Shown piece by piece: positions 24,645 through 34,206 of a DNA stretch of 64,000 nucleotides. A program made the translations under genes and the position numbers. The stretch is from Demequina sediminicola (GTDB lineage: Bacteria; Actinomycetota; Actinomycetes; Actinomycetales; Demequinaceae): NCBI RefSeq assembly GCF_000975055.1, contig NZ_BBRB01000002.1:310001-374000 (forward strand), written 5' to 3'. The notes under the pieces were generated by a model that was not told where the DNA came from, did no database searches, and saw only the letters and a program-made list of their open reading frames with translations. Numbering within the stretch: position 1 is the stretch's first letter; every line of letters starts with the position of its first letter.

Positions 24645-25514
24645 ATGGACCAGCGCGCCTTGGGAAAAAGGACCGTCGGAGCGATCGGGCTCGGCGGGAT
24701 GCCCATGTCGGTAGAGGGGCGCCCGGACGAGGCTCGTTCAATCGCCACGATTCACGCCGCACTCGATGCCGGCGTCACCCTGATTGATACCGCCGACGCG
24801 TACCACCTGCATCCCGGTGAAGCAGGGCACAATGAGGCGTTGATTGCTCGTGCGCTCGTCGCCTATGGTGCGCGCCGCGACGATGTGCTGGTCGCTACCA
24901 AGTCTGGTCACGTCCGTCCAGGGGACGGAACGTGGGCGGTCAACGGAGACCCCGCGTACCTGAAGTACGCGGCACGGGCCTCTGCGCAGCGCCTAGGTGG
25001 CGACAGCATCGGCCTGCACCAATTCCACCGTCCCGACCCGCGCGTGCCCTATGCCGATTCTGTGGGGGCATTCGCAGAACTCTTAGACGATGGTGTGATC
25101 GCGATGGCGGGAATCTCGAACGCCAACGTCGACCAGATTCGTGAGGCTCACCACGTCTTGGGCGGACGACTCACCTCCGTGCAAAACCAGTTCTCCCCGG
25201 CGTTCGTTTCCAGTTATGACGAACTGCAACTCTGTGCCGAACTGGGTGTCGCGTTCATTCCTTGGAGTCCCTTGGGCGGCATCGGCAAGGCCGGGGACGT
25301 AGGTACGCGTTTCCATGCGTTCCAGCACGTCGCCGATGCTCGAGGGATCTCCGCGCAGCAAGTCGTGTTGGCATGGGAGCTTGCGTTGGGAGACCACGTG
25401 ATCCCCATTCCGGGAGCATCGCGACCGAGTTCCATCTTGGACTCCGCTGCAGCGGCAGAGATTGAACTCACCGCGGAGGAGCTCGAGCAGCTCGCTCCGA
25501 CACTTGACGCCTAG
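24645..25514 (+). CDS. Aldo/keto reductase
   Basis: A 289-residue NADPH-dependent oxidoreductase with the (beta/alpha)8 AKR fold. Seen: ALGKRTVGAIGLGGMPMS at the N-terminus, the catalytic set in LIDTADAYH (Asp, Tyr) and VLVATKSGH (Lys), an IGLHQFHRPDP strand with the catalytic His, and the C-terminal IPIPGASRPSSILDSAAAAEIELT cofactor segment. The ATG at 24645 has GAGGAG upstream. The substrate is not predictable; YdbC/YajO-type reductases of this size act on aldehydes and ketones. It appears to be a single-gene unit. Confidence 0.9.
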   Translation: MDQRALGKRTVGAIGLGGMPMSVEGRPDEARSIATIHAALDAGVTLIDTADAYHLHPGEAGHNEALIARALVAYGARRDDVLVATKSGHVRPGDGTWAVNGDPAYLKYAARASAQRLGGDSIGLHQFHRPDPRVPYADSVGAFAELLDDGVIAMAGISNANVDQIREAHHVLGGRLTSVQNQFSPAFVSSYDELQLCAELGVAFIPWSPLGGIGKAGDVGTRFHAFQHVADARGISAQQVVLAWELALGDHVIPIPGASRPSSILDSAAAAEIELTAEELEQLAPTLDA

Positions 25515-25529
25515 AGCGCGACGCGCGCG

Positions 25530-26018
25530 TTACTCCGTTGCATTCTTTGCCACGATGACTTGCAAGATGTACTCACCCGGTTCGCCGATGACGGAGGACG
25601 TCACGGTGTAGTTGTTGCCCTCGAAGAGCATCGTGTTGAATGCCCCGCCCTCGGCGTCTTCCACGACCATCGAGACTTCGGGGTTTTCGGCGTAACCGGC
25701 GGCCGTGAGATTGGCGTTGAGTTCCTCCCACGACGCGATGTCGGCGACGCTCATCGAGACCATCATGCCGTCACCGGTCGTCGTCGACACGTCGATGGTG
25801 CCGTCGGGAAGGGTGATGTCATCAGGCCAGCCATCCGGGAGGTTGGCCCCAGCGCCATCGAGGTTGAGGTCGACGTCTGCTTCACCACCTCCGATGGCCT
25901 CTTCGGCGGCTTGTTCGACGGCGTTGTTCGCGATGTCCTCGATGGGATTCGAGCACGCAGTGAGTGTCGCCGCGAAGGCGACGGCGGCGAATGGCGCGAC
26001 AAGAGTGGTGATCTTCAT
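25530..26018 (-). CDS. Secreted lipoprotein of unknown function
   Basis: A 162-residue protein with a signal peptide and lipobox LTACSNP (Cys about residue 22), then a short acidic linker (EQAAEEAIGGGEADVD) and a compact beta-rich domain starting LPDGWPDDITLPDGTI. The latter motif, with a following SMSVADIASWEELNANLTAAGY, recurs in small actinobacterial lipoproteins of unknown role. The ATG at 26018 has a good SD (GAGGAGC); the long in-frame extension upstream is not convincing. It is convergent with the aldo/keto reductase gene. Confidence 0.8.
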   Translation of the reverse strand: MKITTLVAPFAAVAFAATLTACSNPIEDIANNAVEQAAEEAIGGGEADVDLNLDGAGANLPDGWPDDITLPDGTIDVSTTTGDGMMVSMSVADIASWEELNANLTAAGYAENPEVSMVVEDAEGGAFNTMLFEGNNYTVTSSVIGEPGEYILQVIVAKNATE

Positions 26019-26180
26019 GGAAAGCTCCTCAGCAATAATTCCCGTGAGACGCCGCGGCCCCTCATGAGAAGCGCCGGGTGCCATCGAACCGTCCCAACCT
26101 TCATGCTCGCACGTTGTGACGTAGGTCACAACTGGGGGCTCGCTAGACGTGGTTGCTGCAGGTTCTGGGGAAACGACAAA

Positions 26181-26217
26181 GCCGGAGGGATCCGCGCCTT
26201 TCAGCGCGCCCTCCGGC
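26181..26217 (-). terminator. Intrinsic terminator downstream of tRNA-Arg
   Basis: GCCGGAGGG at 26181-26189 pairs with CCCTCCGGC at 26209-26217, with an inner GCGC/GCGC pairing. Read on the minus strand it is followed by TTTGTC, placing it 24 bases after the tRNA 3' end. Confidence 0.8.
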
Positions 26218-26240
26218 TCTTGTGTCGCGAGCATGCAACG

Positions 26241-26313
26241 CGCCCCCGACAGGAGTCGAACCTGCGACCTTCGATACCGGAAACCGGCGCTCTATCCGCT
26301 GAGCTACGGGGGC
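26241..26313 (-). tRNA. tRNA-Arg (anticodon CCG)
   Basis: A full cloverleaf can be drawn: acceptor GCCCCCG/CGGGGGC, D-arm GCTC/GAGC, anticodon loop TTCCGGT with anticodon CCG, T-arm GCAGG/CCTGT with TTCGACT loop. The outermost anticodon-stem pair is a C-A mismatch. The discriminator is G and CCA is not encoded. It reads the CGG codon. Confidence 0.93.
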
Positions 26314-26444
26314 ATGCGGGCGAGCCCGCGAGAACCTAGATTACCAGGACACGACGGGCACCCTTTCCCGTGAGGTGAGAGCGCAGCGGGGCCGCGTGTG
26401 TGGCATGGATCGTGATCTCGTTGTACGCCCCTTCGTGTTACTGT

Positions 26445-26458
26445 ACCGTCTGGACGGT
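26445..26458 (+). promoter_or_regulatory. Inverted-repeat operator upstream of MFS pump
   Basis: ACCGTC-TG-GACGGT is a perfect palindrome placed directly after a TACTGT sequence that could be the -10, 24 bases before the MFS start. TetR-family repressors bind such sites, and a TetR gene follows the pump, so autoregulation is likely. Confidence 0.75.
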
Positions 26459-26482
26459 TGAGTAACTTGAGAGGAGCCCGTC

Positions 26483-27979
26483 ATGTCAGCAACGCGCCGG
26501 TGGGCGGCCTTAGCGGTACTCGTCGGAGCCGTGCTACTCCTCGCGATTGACAGCACCGTGCTGTATCTCGCAGTGCCGTCACTCACCGCAGACCTCCAAG
26601 CGAGCGCCACACAGGTGTTGTGGATCGGCGACATCTACTCGCTCGCCATTGCAGGCCTACTCGTCACCATGGGAAACGTTGCCGACCGAGTGGGGCGCAA
26701 GCGCCTCCTCCTGATGGGTGCCACTGGATTTGGTGCCGCATCGGTCCTGGCGGCCTTCGCCACCAGCCCAGAAATGCTGATTGTGGCCCGGCTTCTCCTC
26801 GGCATCGCAGGAGCGACCCTGATGCCCTCGACGCTGTCGCTGATCCGTCAGGTGTTCCCCGACCCCACCGAGCGCACCCGCGCCATCGCCATCTGGTCGG
26901 CGGCTGCCGCCAGTGGCCTAGCCATCGGCCCTCTCGTGGGCGGCGTGCTCCTCGAGCACTTCTGGTGGGGGTCAGTGTTCCTCATCAACGTGCCAGTAGT
27001 GGCCATCCTTGTGATTGCTGGCGCACGGCTCCTCCCCGAGTCGCGCAATCCGCACAGCGGCCGCCTCGACCTGATCTCCAGCGCGCTGTCCATGGCGGCG
27101 ATCATTCCGTTCGTCTACGCCATCAAGAAAACGTTCGCCGGCGACATCAATGCTCTGCTCCTGACCGCCGTAGCGCTGTCCGCAGCGGCAGCCGTGGCAT
27201 TTGTGCGGCGCCAACGCACCGCACCTGCTCCGATGGTCGACGTTCGCCTCTTCAAAGTGCCGGAGTTCGCCGGCGCTGTTGCCGTGACCTTCATCACCGT
27301 GTTCGCGCTCAGCGGCGTTCTGTTTTTCTTCTCGCAGTACTTGCAACTCGCGCGCGGCATGAGTCCACTCGAAGCCGGCATCGCGCAACTCCCCATCGCG
27401 GTCGCAAGCATGGCAGTCGCGCTCGTGGTCGCCGCAGCGCTGCGAGCCTGGGGACGAGGGCCAGCAATCGCAGGCGCACTCGCCCTCGCGGCCACCGGGC
27501 TGGTGCTGCTCGCCCTCGTCGAGGACGCCCAGTCGTACTGGTGGGTGGCGTTGGCGCTCATCCCCGTGGGGCTGGGGATCGGAATGGCAGAGACGCTGAG
27601 TGTTGACGCAGTGGTCTCTGCAGTCGAACCCGACAAGGCCGGTGCCGCATCATCTATCTCCGAGACCGCCTATGAACTGGGCGTCGCACTCGGAATCGCT
27701 GTGCTCGGATCCGTCTCGACCCTCGCCTACCGCCTCTACCTTGATGTGCCGGACGGAACCCCCGCCCACGTTCAGGCGGGCGTCGAAGACTCCCTGGCAA
27801 GCGCATCGGCCCTCCTGGAACCCAACTCTGCACTGCTCGAGCACGCCCAGCACGCCTTCACTCAAGGGATGCAAGTCACCACCCTCGTCTCGGCTACGGT
27901 GTTGCTGGTAGGTGCCGCGGTGGCGTGGCGCAAGATTCCAGCACGGCGCACCGCAGTGCTTGTCGAACACGGAGGGTAG
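26483..27979 (+). CDS. MFS multidrug efflux transporter, DHA2 (14-TM) type
   Basis: A 498-residue membrane protein with 14 hydrophobic segments. The N-terminal part shows LLLAIDSTVLYLAVPSLTADL (motif D1-like) and GNVADRVGRKRLLLMGA, the MFS motif A loop. ATLMPSTLSLIRQVFPDPTERTRAIAIWSA is typical of QacA/LfrA/SmvA-like drug/proton antiporters. The ATG has a GAGAGGAG SD. It is followed four bases later by a TetR regulator and preceded by a palindromic operator, so it is probably induced by the drug or metabolite it exports, for example a cationic biocide. Confidence 0.92.
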   Translation: MSATRRWAALAVLVGAVLLLAIDSTVLYLAVPSLTADLQASATQVLWIGDIYSLAIAGLLVTMGNVADRVGRKRLLLMGATGFGAASVLAAFATSPEMLIVARLLLGIAGATLMPSTLSLIRQVFPDPTERTRAIAIWSAAAASGLAIGPLVGGVLLEHFWWGSVFLINVPVVAILVIAGARLLPESRNPHSGRLDLISSALSMAAIIPFVYAIKKTFAGDINALLLTAVALSAAAAVAFVRRQRTAPAPMVDVRLFKVPEFAGAVAVTFITVFALSGVLFFFSQYLQLARGMSPLEAGIAQLPIAVASMAVALVVAAALRAWGRGPAIAGALALAATGLVLLALVEDAQSYWWVALALIPVGLGIGMAETLSVDAVVSAVEPDKAGAASSISETAYELGVALGIAVLGSVSTLAYRLYLDVPDGTPAHVQAGVEDSLASASALLEPNSALLEHAQHAFTQGMQVTTLVSATVLLVGAAVAWRKIPARRTAVLVEHGG

Positions 27980-27983
27980 TGCG

Positions 27984-28577
27984 ATGGGAAGAGTTGAAGG
28001 GCGTTCCGCGGAGGACACGCGTCAGCTCATTCTCGATGCCGCCAGCCGTGTGGTGTTGCGCGACGGACTCGCCGCCAGCCTGGAGTCCGTGGCCGCCGAG
28101 GCCGGCGTGTCAAAAGGCGGACTGCTCTACCACTTCTCCTCCAAAGCCGCCCTCACCGAAGCGCTCGCGCGGGAACTCTACGAGTCGTTTAGGCGCTCCG
28201 TGCATGCCGCCATTGCGCCAGACGACGACGCTCCTGGCCGGCTATTGCGCGCCTACGTGCGCGTGTCCATTGCGGACGCCCACGACGCCGCAGGCCTTCA
28301 TGACAGCGTGGCGCTCGCGGCCCACGTCATGGGTGAACCCGCGCGCCAGGCAATCGCTCACGAGGACGGACAACGGTGGCGTGAAGACCTCGACGCCGAC
28401 GGGCTGCCGTCCCATGTGGTGCGCCTCGTGGTCGCGGCAGCAGACGGCGTGAGCGTGGCGCCGCTGTGGGGAACTGCGCTCACCACAGAGGACCTCGACC
28501 AACTCGAACGCCAACTCTTGGATCTCACGACCGGCTACCGCAACAACGGCACTGACACTCAAGGGAAAAGCAGTTGA
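27984..28577 (+). CDS. TetR family transcriptional repressor
   Basis: A 197-residue regulator. The N-terminal HTH is typical: RQLILDAASRVVLRDGLAASLESVAAEAGVSKGGLLYHFSSKAALTEALA (about 12-61). A variable ligand domain follows. The ATG at 27984 has GGAGGG seven bases upstream; the longer in-frame reading lies inside the MFS gene. It probably represses the MFS gene and itself via the palindrome at 26445. Its TGA overlaps the TTG start of the asparaginase-like gene. Confidence 0.92.
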   Translation: MGRVEGRSAEDTRQLILDAASRVVLRDGLAASLESVAAEAGVSKGGLLYHFSSKAALTEALARELYESFRRSVHAAIAPDDDAPGRLLRAYVRVSIADAHDAAGLHDSVALAAHVMGEPARQAIAHEDGQRWREDLDADGLPSHVVRLVVAAADGVSVAPLWGTALTTEDLDQLERQLLDLTTGYRNNGTDTQGKSS

Positions 28578-29086
28578 CACGCCACGCGGACGTCGCAGTT
28601 ATCGCCACGGGCGGCACCATCGACAAGGTCTATGAACTCACCGGCGACTTGGAAGTCGGTGAGCCCGCAGCCGTTCGGATTCTCTCGACGGTCGTGCCCG
28701 GTGTGGCGATCCGTGTCACCGGTGCTCTCGCGCTCGACAGTCGGGACATCACCGATGCTGACCGGGACGTGCTGGTGCGTGCCATCGATGAGGCTCAGAC
28801 CGACGCCGTGGTGGTCACACACGGCACGGACACCATGGCGGACACCGCCAGCTACCTCCACTCCCGTGTTCCCGCGGGTAGCACGGTGGTGCTCACTGGC
28901 GCTTTGCGTCCGGAAACCGTTCACGGGTCCGATGCGCAGGTGAATCTGGGCTTCGCGCTCGCAGCCGCGCAACTCGCATCCCCGGGCGTTTACGTCGCGA
29001 TGGGGGCTCGGCTTTTCGCCGCGGGGACGGTGCGCAAGGAAACTGCGACGGGCGCGTTCGTAGCAACGGGCGAGGAGCGCTCCTAG
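28574..29086 (+). CDS. Single-domain asparaginase-like protein
   Basis: A 170-residue protein matching only the N-terminal domain of L-asparaginases. It has VIATGGTIDKVY with the first catalytic Thr (about residue 12) and VVVTHGTDTMADTASYL with the second Thr-Asp pair. LTGALRPETVHGSDAQVNLGFALAAAQL follows, and the protein ends at VATGEERS without the second domain (usual total about 330). Short asparaginase-domain proteins of 160-170 residues exist as a family, so this is probably not a broken gene. The TTG start overlaps the TetR stop (TTGA) and has AAGGGAAAAG upstream. Why it is coupled to an efflux regulator is unclear. Confidence 0.82.
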   Translation: MTRHADVAVIATGGTIDKVYELTGDLEVGEPAAVRILSTVVPGVAIRVTGALALDSRDITDADRDVLVRAIDEAQTDAVVVTHGTDTMADTASYLHSRVPAGSTVVLTGALRPETVHGSDAQVNLGFALAAAQLASPGVYVAMGARLFAAGTVRKETATGAFVATGEERS

Positions 29087-29123
29087 GGGCCTTAGTTCCG
29101 GGGGTGTTGGTTGCAGCGCGTTT

Positions 29124-30359
29124 CTAGGTGCGTGGGGTGAGGCGCTGCAACTGGGTGACGTGGTCGGGGGTGAGTTCTGTGGTGTGGGCGACGCCGAGGA
29201 GTTTCATGGTGCGGATGATTTCTTGGCGCAGGATGTGGATGGTGCGGTCGACTCCTTCGCGTCCGCCTGCCATGAGGCCATACAGATAGGCGCGGCCAAT
29301 GAGGGTGAAGTCGGCACCCATGGCTAGGGCTGCGACGATGTCGGCGCCGGACATGATGCCGGTGTCGACAATGATCTGCGCCTCCGGCCCAAGGTCCTTG
29401 CGCACTTTGGGGAGCAGGTGGAAGGGGATGGGAGCGCGGTCGAGTTGGCGGCCTCCGTGGTTAGACAGCACGATCCCGTCAACACCCAGGTCCATCACGG
29501 CGCGTGCGTCGGTGATGGTTTGGATGCCTTTGACGAACACCTGACCGGGCCATTGGTCGCGGATCCACTCGAGGTCTTCGAACGTGATGGTCGGATCGAA
29601 CAGGGCGTCCAGGAGTTCCCCGATGGTGCCGTCCCATTCGGACAGGGATGCAAACGTGAGGGGTTCGGTGGTGAGGAAGTTGATCCACCATTCAGGCCTG
29701 GGTATTGCGTTCAGCACAGTCTTCGGTGTCAGCTGTGGAGGAATCGTGAACCCGTTATAGCTATCTCGGAGCCTGGCTCCGGCGACGGGAACGTCCACTG
29801 TCACCAAGAGAGTGTCGAAGCCTGACTGCGCGGCGCGTGAGACGAGGTCCATGGACTTGTCGCGGTCTTTTTGCATATACAGCTGGAACCAGTTACGTCC
29901 ATCGGGGTTGACCTCCGCTACGCCTTCGGGAGAGGTGGTGCCCACTGTCGACAGGGAGAACGGAATGCCAGCCGATCGGGCGGCGGAAGCACCAGCACGT
30001 TCACCTTCAGAGTGCATCATGCGAGTAAACCCGGTGGGGGCAATACCGAACGGCAATGCTGCAGTGCCGCCAGCGATCTCGACTGAGGTATCCACATGGG
30101 AGACGTCTTTCAAGATTGCCGGATGGAACTCGATATCGAGAAACGCTTGACGGGCACGTGCCAGCGACAGTTCTGCTTCTGCGGCCCCGTCGGTGTAATC
30201 AAACGCACCCTTGGGGGTTCGTCGCTTGGCTATGGCGCGCAGATCAGCGATGGTGTGAGCCCTCGACAGACGCCTCGTACGCCCATTGAACTCGATCTTT
30301 TTGAAACTCATCAACGGCGCCAACTCACTCGGCCGCGGCACACGACGCTCCATCTTCAT
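29124..30359 (-). CDS. lldD: FMN-dependent L-lactate dehydrogenase / alpha-hydroxy acid dehydrogenase
   Basis: A 411-residue enzyme of the FMN-dependent alpha-hydroxy acid family. It shows [13 protein letters not shown], the FMN contacts [21 protein letters not shown] and [15 protein letters not shown], the active-site Lys in VFVKGIQ and the catalytic His in [13 protein letters not shown], then [35 protein letters not shown]. Its ATG overlaps the stop of rhaB, so it is the last gene of the rhamnose operon. Rhamnose breakdown yields lactaldehyde and then lactate. This enzyme would convert L-lactate to pyruvate, which fits its place. Confidence 0.9.
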   Translation of the reverse strand: MKMERRVPRPSELAPLMSFKKIEFNGRTRRLSRAHTIADLRAIAKRRTPKGAFDYTDGAAEAELSLARARQAFLDIEFHPAILKDVSHVDTSVEIAGGTAALPFGIAPTGFTRMMHSEGERAGASAARSAGIPFSLSTVGTTSPEGVAEVNPDGRNWFQLYMQKDRDKSMDLVSRAAQSGFDTLLVTVDVPVAGARLRDSYNGFTIPPQLTPKTVLNAIPRPEWWINFLTTEPLTFASLSEWDGTIGELLDALFDPTITFEDLEWIRDQWPGQVFVKGIQTITDARAVMDLGVDGIVLSNHGGRQLDRAPIPFHLLPKVRKDLGPEAQIIVDTGIMSGADIVAALAMGADFTLIGRAYLYGLMAGGREGVDRTIHILRQEIIRTMKLLGVAHTTELTPDHVTQLQRLTPRT

Positions 30360-31783
30360 GAGTTACTCCTGGGCTCGTAAGTGTGTAGTTCAGTCGTGCG
30401 CGCCACGAGGTCACGCATGGATTCAAGAGTGGCACCAGTGGCGCCCTCCGCGCGGGCCTGCACCACGACGTTACCCAACGCGGTGGCCTCAACGGGGCCA
30501 GCGACGACTCGTAGTCCTGCATAGTCAGCGGTGCGTTGGCACAGGAGAGCGTTGAGGGAGCCGCCGCCTGTGATGTGGATGGTGTCGACGGCCTGACCGG
30601 AGAGGTCGGAGGCCATCCTCACCGCATCGGCAAACGCCTTGGCTAGCGATTCAATGATGCTGCGCGTGGTCTCGGCGCGAGTGTGAGGCACACGGAGGCC
30701 CCGCTCGCTCAACCATTGGGCGATGCGTGCAGGCATGTCGCCAGGGGCAAGAAAGGCCTCGTCAGTCGCGTCGAAGACCGGCATGTCAGGTCCCACGGCG
30801 ACGGCTTCAGCGAGCAGACGTTCAAGCTCGATGGTGGTGCCATCACGTTCCCAGGTCCGGATGGATTCGCTGAGAAGCCACAACCCCATGACGTTGTGAA
30901 GGAAACGCGTCCGCCCGTCGACTCCACCCTCGTTCGTGAAGTTCGCGGCTCGGGCGGCATCGGAGAGCACGGGCGTTTCCGTCTCAACACCCACCAGGCC
31001 CCACGTCCCACAGGAGATGTAAGCGCCACCCTGTTCGCGCATCGGCGTGGCGACAACGGCCGATGCCGTGTCGTGGCTCCCCACCGCGGTCACCTGCGCG
31101 TTCCCAGACAGTCCGGTCGCCTCCAGTACCGCGGGGAGGAGCGGGCCGATGCGGTCGCCGGGTTCCACGAGCGCCGGCAAGAGTGCCGGGTTCAAGCCCA
31201 GGGTATGAAGGAGGTCCGTGTCCCACTGTCCGGTGGTGACATTGAGTAGTCCGGTGGTCGACGCGTTGGTGCGCTCGGACACGGTGGCTCCGGTGAGGTA
31301 GAACGCCACGAGGTCGGGAACGAGCAATACCTTGTCTGCGACCGCCAGCATCGCCGGGTCCTCAGCAGCCAACTGGTAGACGCTGTTGAACGGAAGGAAC
31401 TGAAGTCCATTGCGCGCGTAGAGGTCGGTGAAGGGAACCTTGGCGTGCACGGTGTCGACGCCTCGCCCGGACCGTTCATCCCGGTAGTGGAATGGTTCGC
31501 CCAATACACGCGAACCGCGTAGTAGTGCGTAGTCCACTGCCCACGAGTCGATTCCGATGGAACTGATGTCGCCTGCCCACGATGCCGCATCCCGGAGTCC
31601 TGCCTGGGCTGCGCGAAACAGCGCTTGGACGTCCCAGTGGAGTCCATCGGGGAGGGCGACAGGGCCGTTGGGAAAGCGCGCCATCTGACGCACGCGCAAC
31701 TCGTCTGGCCCGACCCGCCCCGCCATCACCCGGCCGCTCGTGGCGCCCAGGTCGATGGCGGCGACGGTGACGGACTCGTTCAT
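30356..31783 (-). CDS. rhaB: Rhamnulokinase
   Basis: A 475-residue FGGY-family sugar kinase that phosphorylates L-rhamnulose. The N-terminal phosphate loop reads [12 protein letters not shown] (about 8-19), followed by [32 protein letters not shown] and [11 protein letters not shown], all typical of RhaB rather than GlpK or XylB. The second ATP-binding part has [26 protein letters not shown] and [20 protein letters not shown] (adenosine motif, as IHITGGGS). Its ATG overlaps the stop of the upstream aldolase/dehydrogenase and its stop overlaps lldD, so the genes are tightly coupled. Confidence 0.94.
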   Translation of the reverse strand: MNESVTVAAIDLGATSGRVMAGRVGPDELRVRQMARFPNGPVALPDGLHWDVQALFRAAQAGLRDAASWAGDISSIGIDSWAVDYALLRGSRVLGEPFHYRDERSGRGVDTVHAKVPFTDLYARNGLQFLPFNSVYQLAAEDPAMLAVADKVLLVPDLVAFYLTGATVSERTNASTTGLLNVTTGQWDTDLLHTLGLNPALLPALVEPGDRIGPLLPAVLEATGLSGNAQVTAVGSHDTASAVVATPMREQGGAYISCGTWGLVGVETETPVLSDAARAANFTNEGGVDGRTRFLHNVMGLWLLSESIRTWERDGTTIELERLLAEAVAVGPDMPVFDATDEAFLAPGDMPARIAQWLSERGLRVPHTRAETTRSIIESLAKAFADAVRMASDLSGQAVDTIHITGGGSLNALLCQRTADYAGLRVVAGPVEATALGNVVVQARAEGATGATLESMRDLVARTTELHTYEPRSNS

Positions 31784-33819
31784 CGGATGAATGCCGCGGC
31801 AACGCCCGAGTCGACAGGAATGTGTAGTCCTGTGGTGCGGGTGAGGTCGGGGCCGGTGAGGACGTACACGGCATCTGCGACGTTTTCGGGAACGACTTCG
31901 CGCTTCAAGATGGTGCGCTGCGCGTAGAACTTGCCCAGGTCTTCTTCCTCAACACCATAGGTCGCGGCGCGGTTGGCCCCCCAACCGGAGGCGAAGATTC
32001 CCGAGCCGCGGACCACGCCATCAGGGTTGATGCCGTTGACGCGGATGCCGTGTTCGCCCAGTTCCACCGCAAGCAGACGCACCTGGTGGGCTTGGTCTGC
32101 CTTGGTGGCGGAGTAAGCGATGTTGTTGGGGCCCGCGAAGACGCCGTTCTTGGAGGCGATGTAGATGATGTCCCCGCCAAGCTTTTGGTCGATGAGGATC
32201 TTGGCTGCGGTCTTCGAAACGAGGAATGATCCCTTGGCCATGACATCGTGCTGGAGATCCCAGTCGGCCTCGGTCGTGTCGAGCAGGGACTTGGACAGCG
32301 ACAGGCCGGCGTTGTTGACGACGAGGTCGACGCCGCCAAACGCCAGGACGGCCTGGTTGAACGCGGCTTCGATCGCGTCTGCATCGGCAACGTTGGCGGC
32401 TACACCGATGGCGACATCGCTATTGCCCAGTTCCGCAGCAGCGGCTTGAGCCTTCTCAAGGTCGAGGTCCGCAATGACAACGCAGGCACCTTCAGCGGCG
32501 AGGCGAGTGGCGATGGCCTTGCCGATGCCGGAAGCCGCGCCCGTGACAAGAGCCACGCGCCCCTGGTGGGACTTGGGCTTGGGCATGCGCTGGAGCTTGG
32601 CTTCTTCCAATGCCCAGTATTCGATGCGGAACTTCTCGGCATCGGAGATGGGCGTGTAGGTGCTCAGCGCTTCTGCGCCGCGCATCACGTTGATGGCGTT
32701 GATGTAGAACTCGCCGGCCACGCGCGCGGTCTGCTTGTTGGCTCCAAAGGAGTACATGCCCACGCCGGGCACCAGCACGATGAGGGGGTCAGCTCCGCGA
32801 ATGGCGGGGGAGTCCTCGGTGGCGTGCGCCTCGTAGTACGCGGTGTAGTCGGCGCGATACGCCTCGTGGAGCTCACCCAGGCGTGCCAGCGATTCCTCGA
32901 TTGAGGCATCGGCGGGGAGGTCGAGGATCATCGGCTTGACCTTGGTGCGCAAGAAGTGGTCGGGGCAACTGGTGCCCAACTCGGCCAATTCCGGAGCGCG
33001 CTCGCTGGCGAGGAAGTCGAGCACCACATCCGCGTCGGTGAAGTGGCCAATCATCGGCTTGTCGGTGGACGCCAGCCCGCGAATCGTGGGTGCTAGCGCC
33101 GCTGCCTTCGCGCGGCGCTCACTGTCGGACAGCGCCTTAAAGCCGTCGCGCACCCCGCCGAAGGGGGCATCGGCGCCGTGTTCTGCGATGTAGTTGGCGG
33201 CCGTATCAATAATCCAGGTGCTGTTGGCCTCGGCCTCGTCGGAGGTGTCGCCCCAGGCGGTGATGCCGTGGCCGCCAAGGATGCAGCCGACTGACTGGGG
33301 GTTTGCTTCCTTGATGGCTGCGATGTCGAGCCCGAGCTGGAAGCCGGGACGACGCCACGGGACCCACACCACCTTGTCGCCAAAGATCTTTGCGGTCAGT
33401 TCTTCACCATCGGCTGCCGTCGCGATAGCGATGCCAGAGTCCGGGTGCAGGTGGTCGACGTGGGCTGCATCCACTAAGCCGTGCATCGCGGTGTCGATGG
33501 ATGGGGCCGCGCCGCCCTTGCCATGGAGGCAGTAGTCGAACGCGGCGACCATCTCATCTTCGCGATCGGTGCCGGGGTACACGTTGACGAGTGACCGCAT
33601 CCGATCGAGCCGCAATACAGCCAAGCCCTTCTCCTGAAGAGTTCCGAGGTCGCCACCCGATCCCTTCACCCACAGCAACTCGACAGGATCGCCAGTGACG
33701 GGGTCTGTCTCGGTGCCCTTGGCGGACGTGTTTCCACCGGCATAGTTGGTGTTCTTGGGGTCTGATCCAAGGCGGTTGGAGCGGGCAATCAGCTCGGTAG
33801 CGGCTGGATTCGTTGTCAC
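31780..33819 (-). CDS. Bifunctional rhamnulose-1-phosphate aldolase / lactaldehyde dehydrogenase
   Basis: A 679-residue two-domain enzyme, the RhaEW/RhaD-SDR form. The N-terminal part (about 1-400) is a class II aldolase: NTNYAGGNTSAKG, ELLWVKGSGGDLG and HVDHLHPDSGIAIA with the metal His pair. The C-terminal part (about 425-679) is a short-chain dehydrogenase: VTGAASGIGKAIA (NAD loop), VNNAGLS and catalytic YSATKADQAHQ (Y-x3-K). It splits rhamnulose-1-P to DHAP and lactaldehyde and oxidises the latter to lactate. GTG at 33819 is chosen (AGAGGAC upstream); the longer in-frame reading is not supported. The family length is about 680. Confidence 0.93.
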   Translation of the reverse strand: MTTNPAATELIARSNRLGSDPKNTNYAGGNTSAKGTETDPVTGDPVELLWVKGSGGDLGTLQEKGLAVLRLDRMRSLVNVYPGTDREDEMVAAFDYCLHGKGGAAPSIDTAMHGLVDAAHVDHLHPDSGIAIATAADGEELTAKIFGDKVVWVPWRRPGFQLGLDIAAIKEANPQSVGCILGGHGITAWGDTSDEAEANSTWIIDTAANYIAEHGADAPFGGVRDGFKALSDSERRAKAAALAPTIRGLASTDKPMIGHFTDADVVLDFLASERAPELAELGTSCPDHFLRTKVKPMILDLPADASIEESLARLGELHEAYRADYTAYYEAHATEDSPAIRGADPLIVLVPGVGMYSFGANKQTARVAGEFYINAINVMRGAEALSTYTPISDAEKFRIEYWALEEAKLQRMPKPKSHQGRVALVTGAASGIGKAIATRLAAEGACVVIADLDLEKAQAAAAELGNSDVAIGVAANVADADAIEAAFNQAVLAFGGVDLVVNNAGLSLSKSLLDTTEADWDLQHDVMAKGSFLVSKTAAKILIDQKLGGDIIYIASKNGVFAGPNNIAYSATKADQAHQVRLLAVELGEHGIRVNGINPDGVVRGSGIFASGWGANRAATYGVEEEDLGKFYAQRTILKREVVPENVADAVYVLTGPDLTRTTGLHIPVDSGVAAAFIR

Positions 33820-33853
33820 GATGGGTCCTCTTTCAGTGTGGATAGGGCGAAAG

Positions 33854-34204
33854 TCAGTGTTCGATGCCCGCGGCGTCGAGTTGCTGGGCAAGGTTGAAGA
33901 CCTCGGGGAGGCTCGGGGCATTTTGGTCCGGACGCGCGCCACCGAGATCGACAAAGAACGGTGCCATGGCTTCTTCCCACGAGGCTGTGCGGGGGTCTGC
34001 GGCTAGTGCTGCGGCCGATGCGACGTCGTCATCGGTCTCGTACACGCCTACGAGGAGGCCGTCCGGACGCAAGAACAGCGAGTAGTCACGGCGTCCGGCA
34101 TCGCGGATGGCCGCCAACATCTCCGGCCAGACGGCCCGGTGCGCCTCGACGTATTCGTCCAGACGCTCCGGGTCCACCTGAAGGGTGAAGCAGACGCGTG
34201 GCAT
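33854..34204 (-). CDS. rhaM: L-rhamnose mutarotase
   Basis: A 116-residue dimeric enzyme that interconverts alpha and beta L-rhamnose. The family begins CFTLQVDPERLDEYVEAHRAVWPEMLAAIRDAGRRDYSLFL, with the catalytic His at HRAVWPEM, and continues LVGVYETDD and the conserved WEEAMAPFFV region (WxxxMxxxF). It starts two bases after the rhaI stop, within one transcript, and is followed 34 bases later by the aldolase/dehydrogenase gene. Motifs and length are standard. Confidence 0.93.
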   Translation of the reverse strand: MPRVCFTLQVDPERLDEYVEAHRAVWPEMLAAIRDAGRRDYSLFLRPDGLLVGVYETDDDVASAAALAADPRTASWEEAMAPFFVDLGGARPDQNAPSLPEVFNLAQQLDAAGIEH

Positions 34205-34206
34205 GC

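Noticed and set aside
28574-29086. Asparaginase gene as a truncated pseudogene
   Set aside because: The downstream spacer does not continue the second domain, and short asparaginase-domain proteins of this length are a known group, so it is treated as an intact gene.
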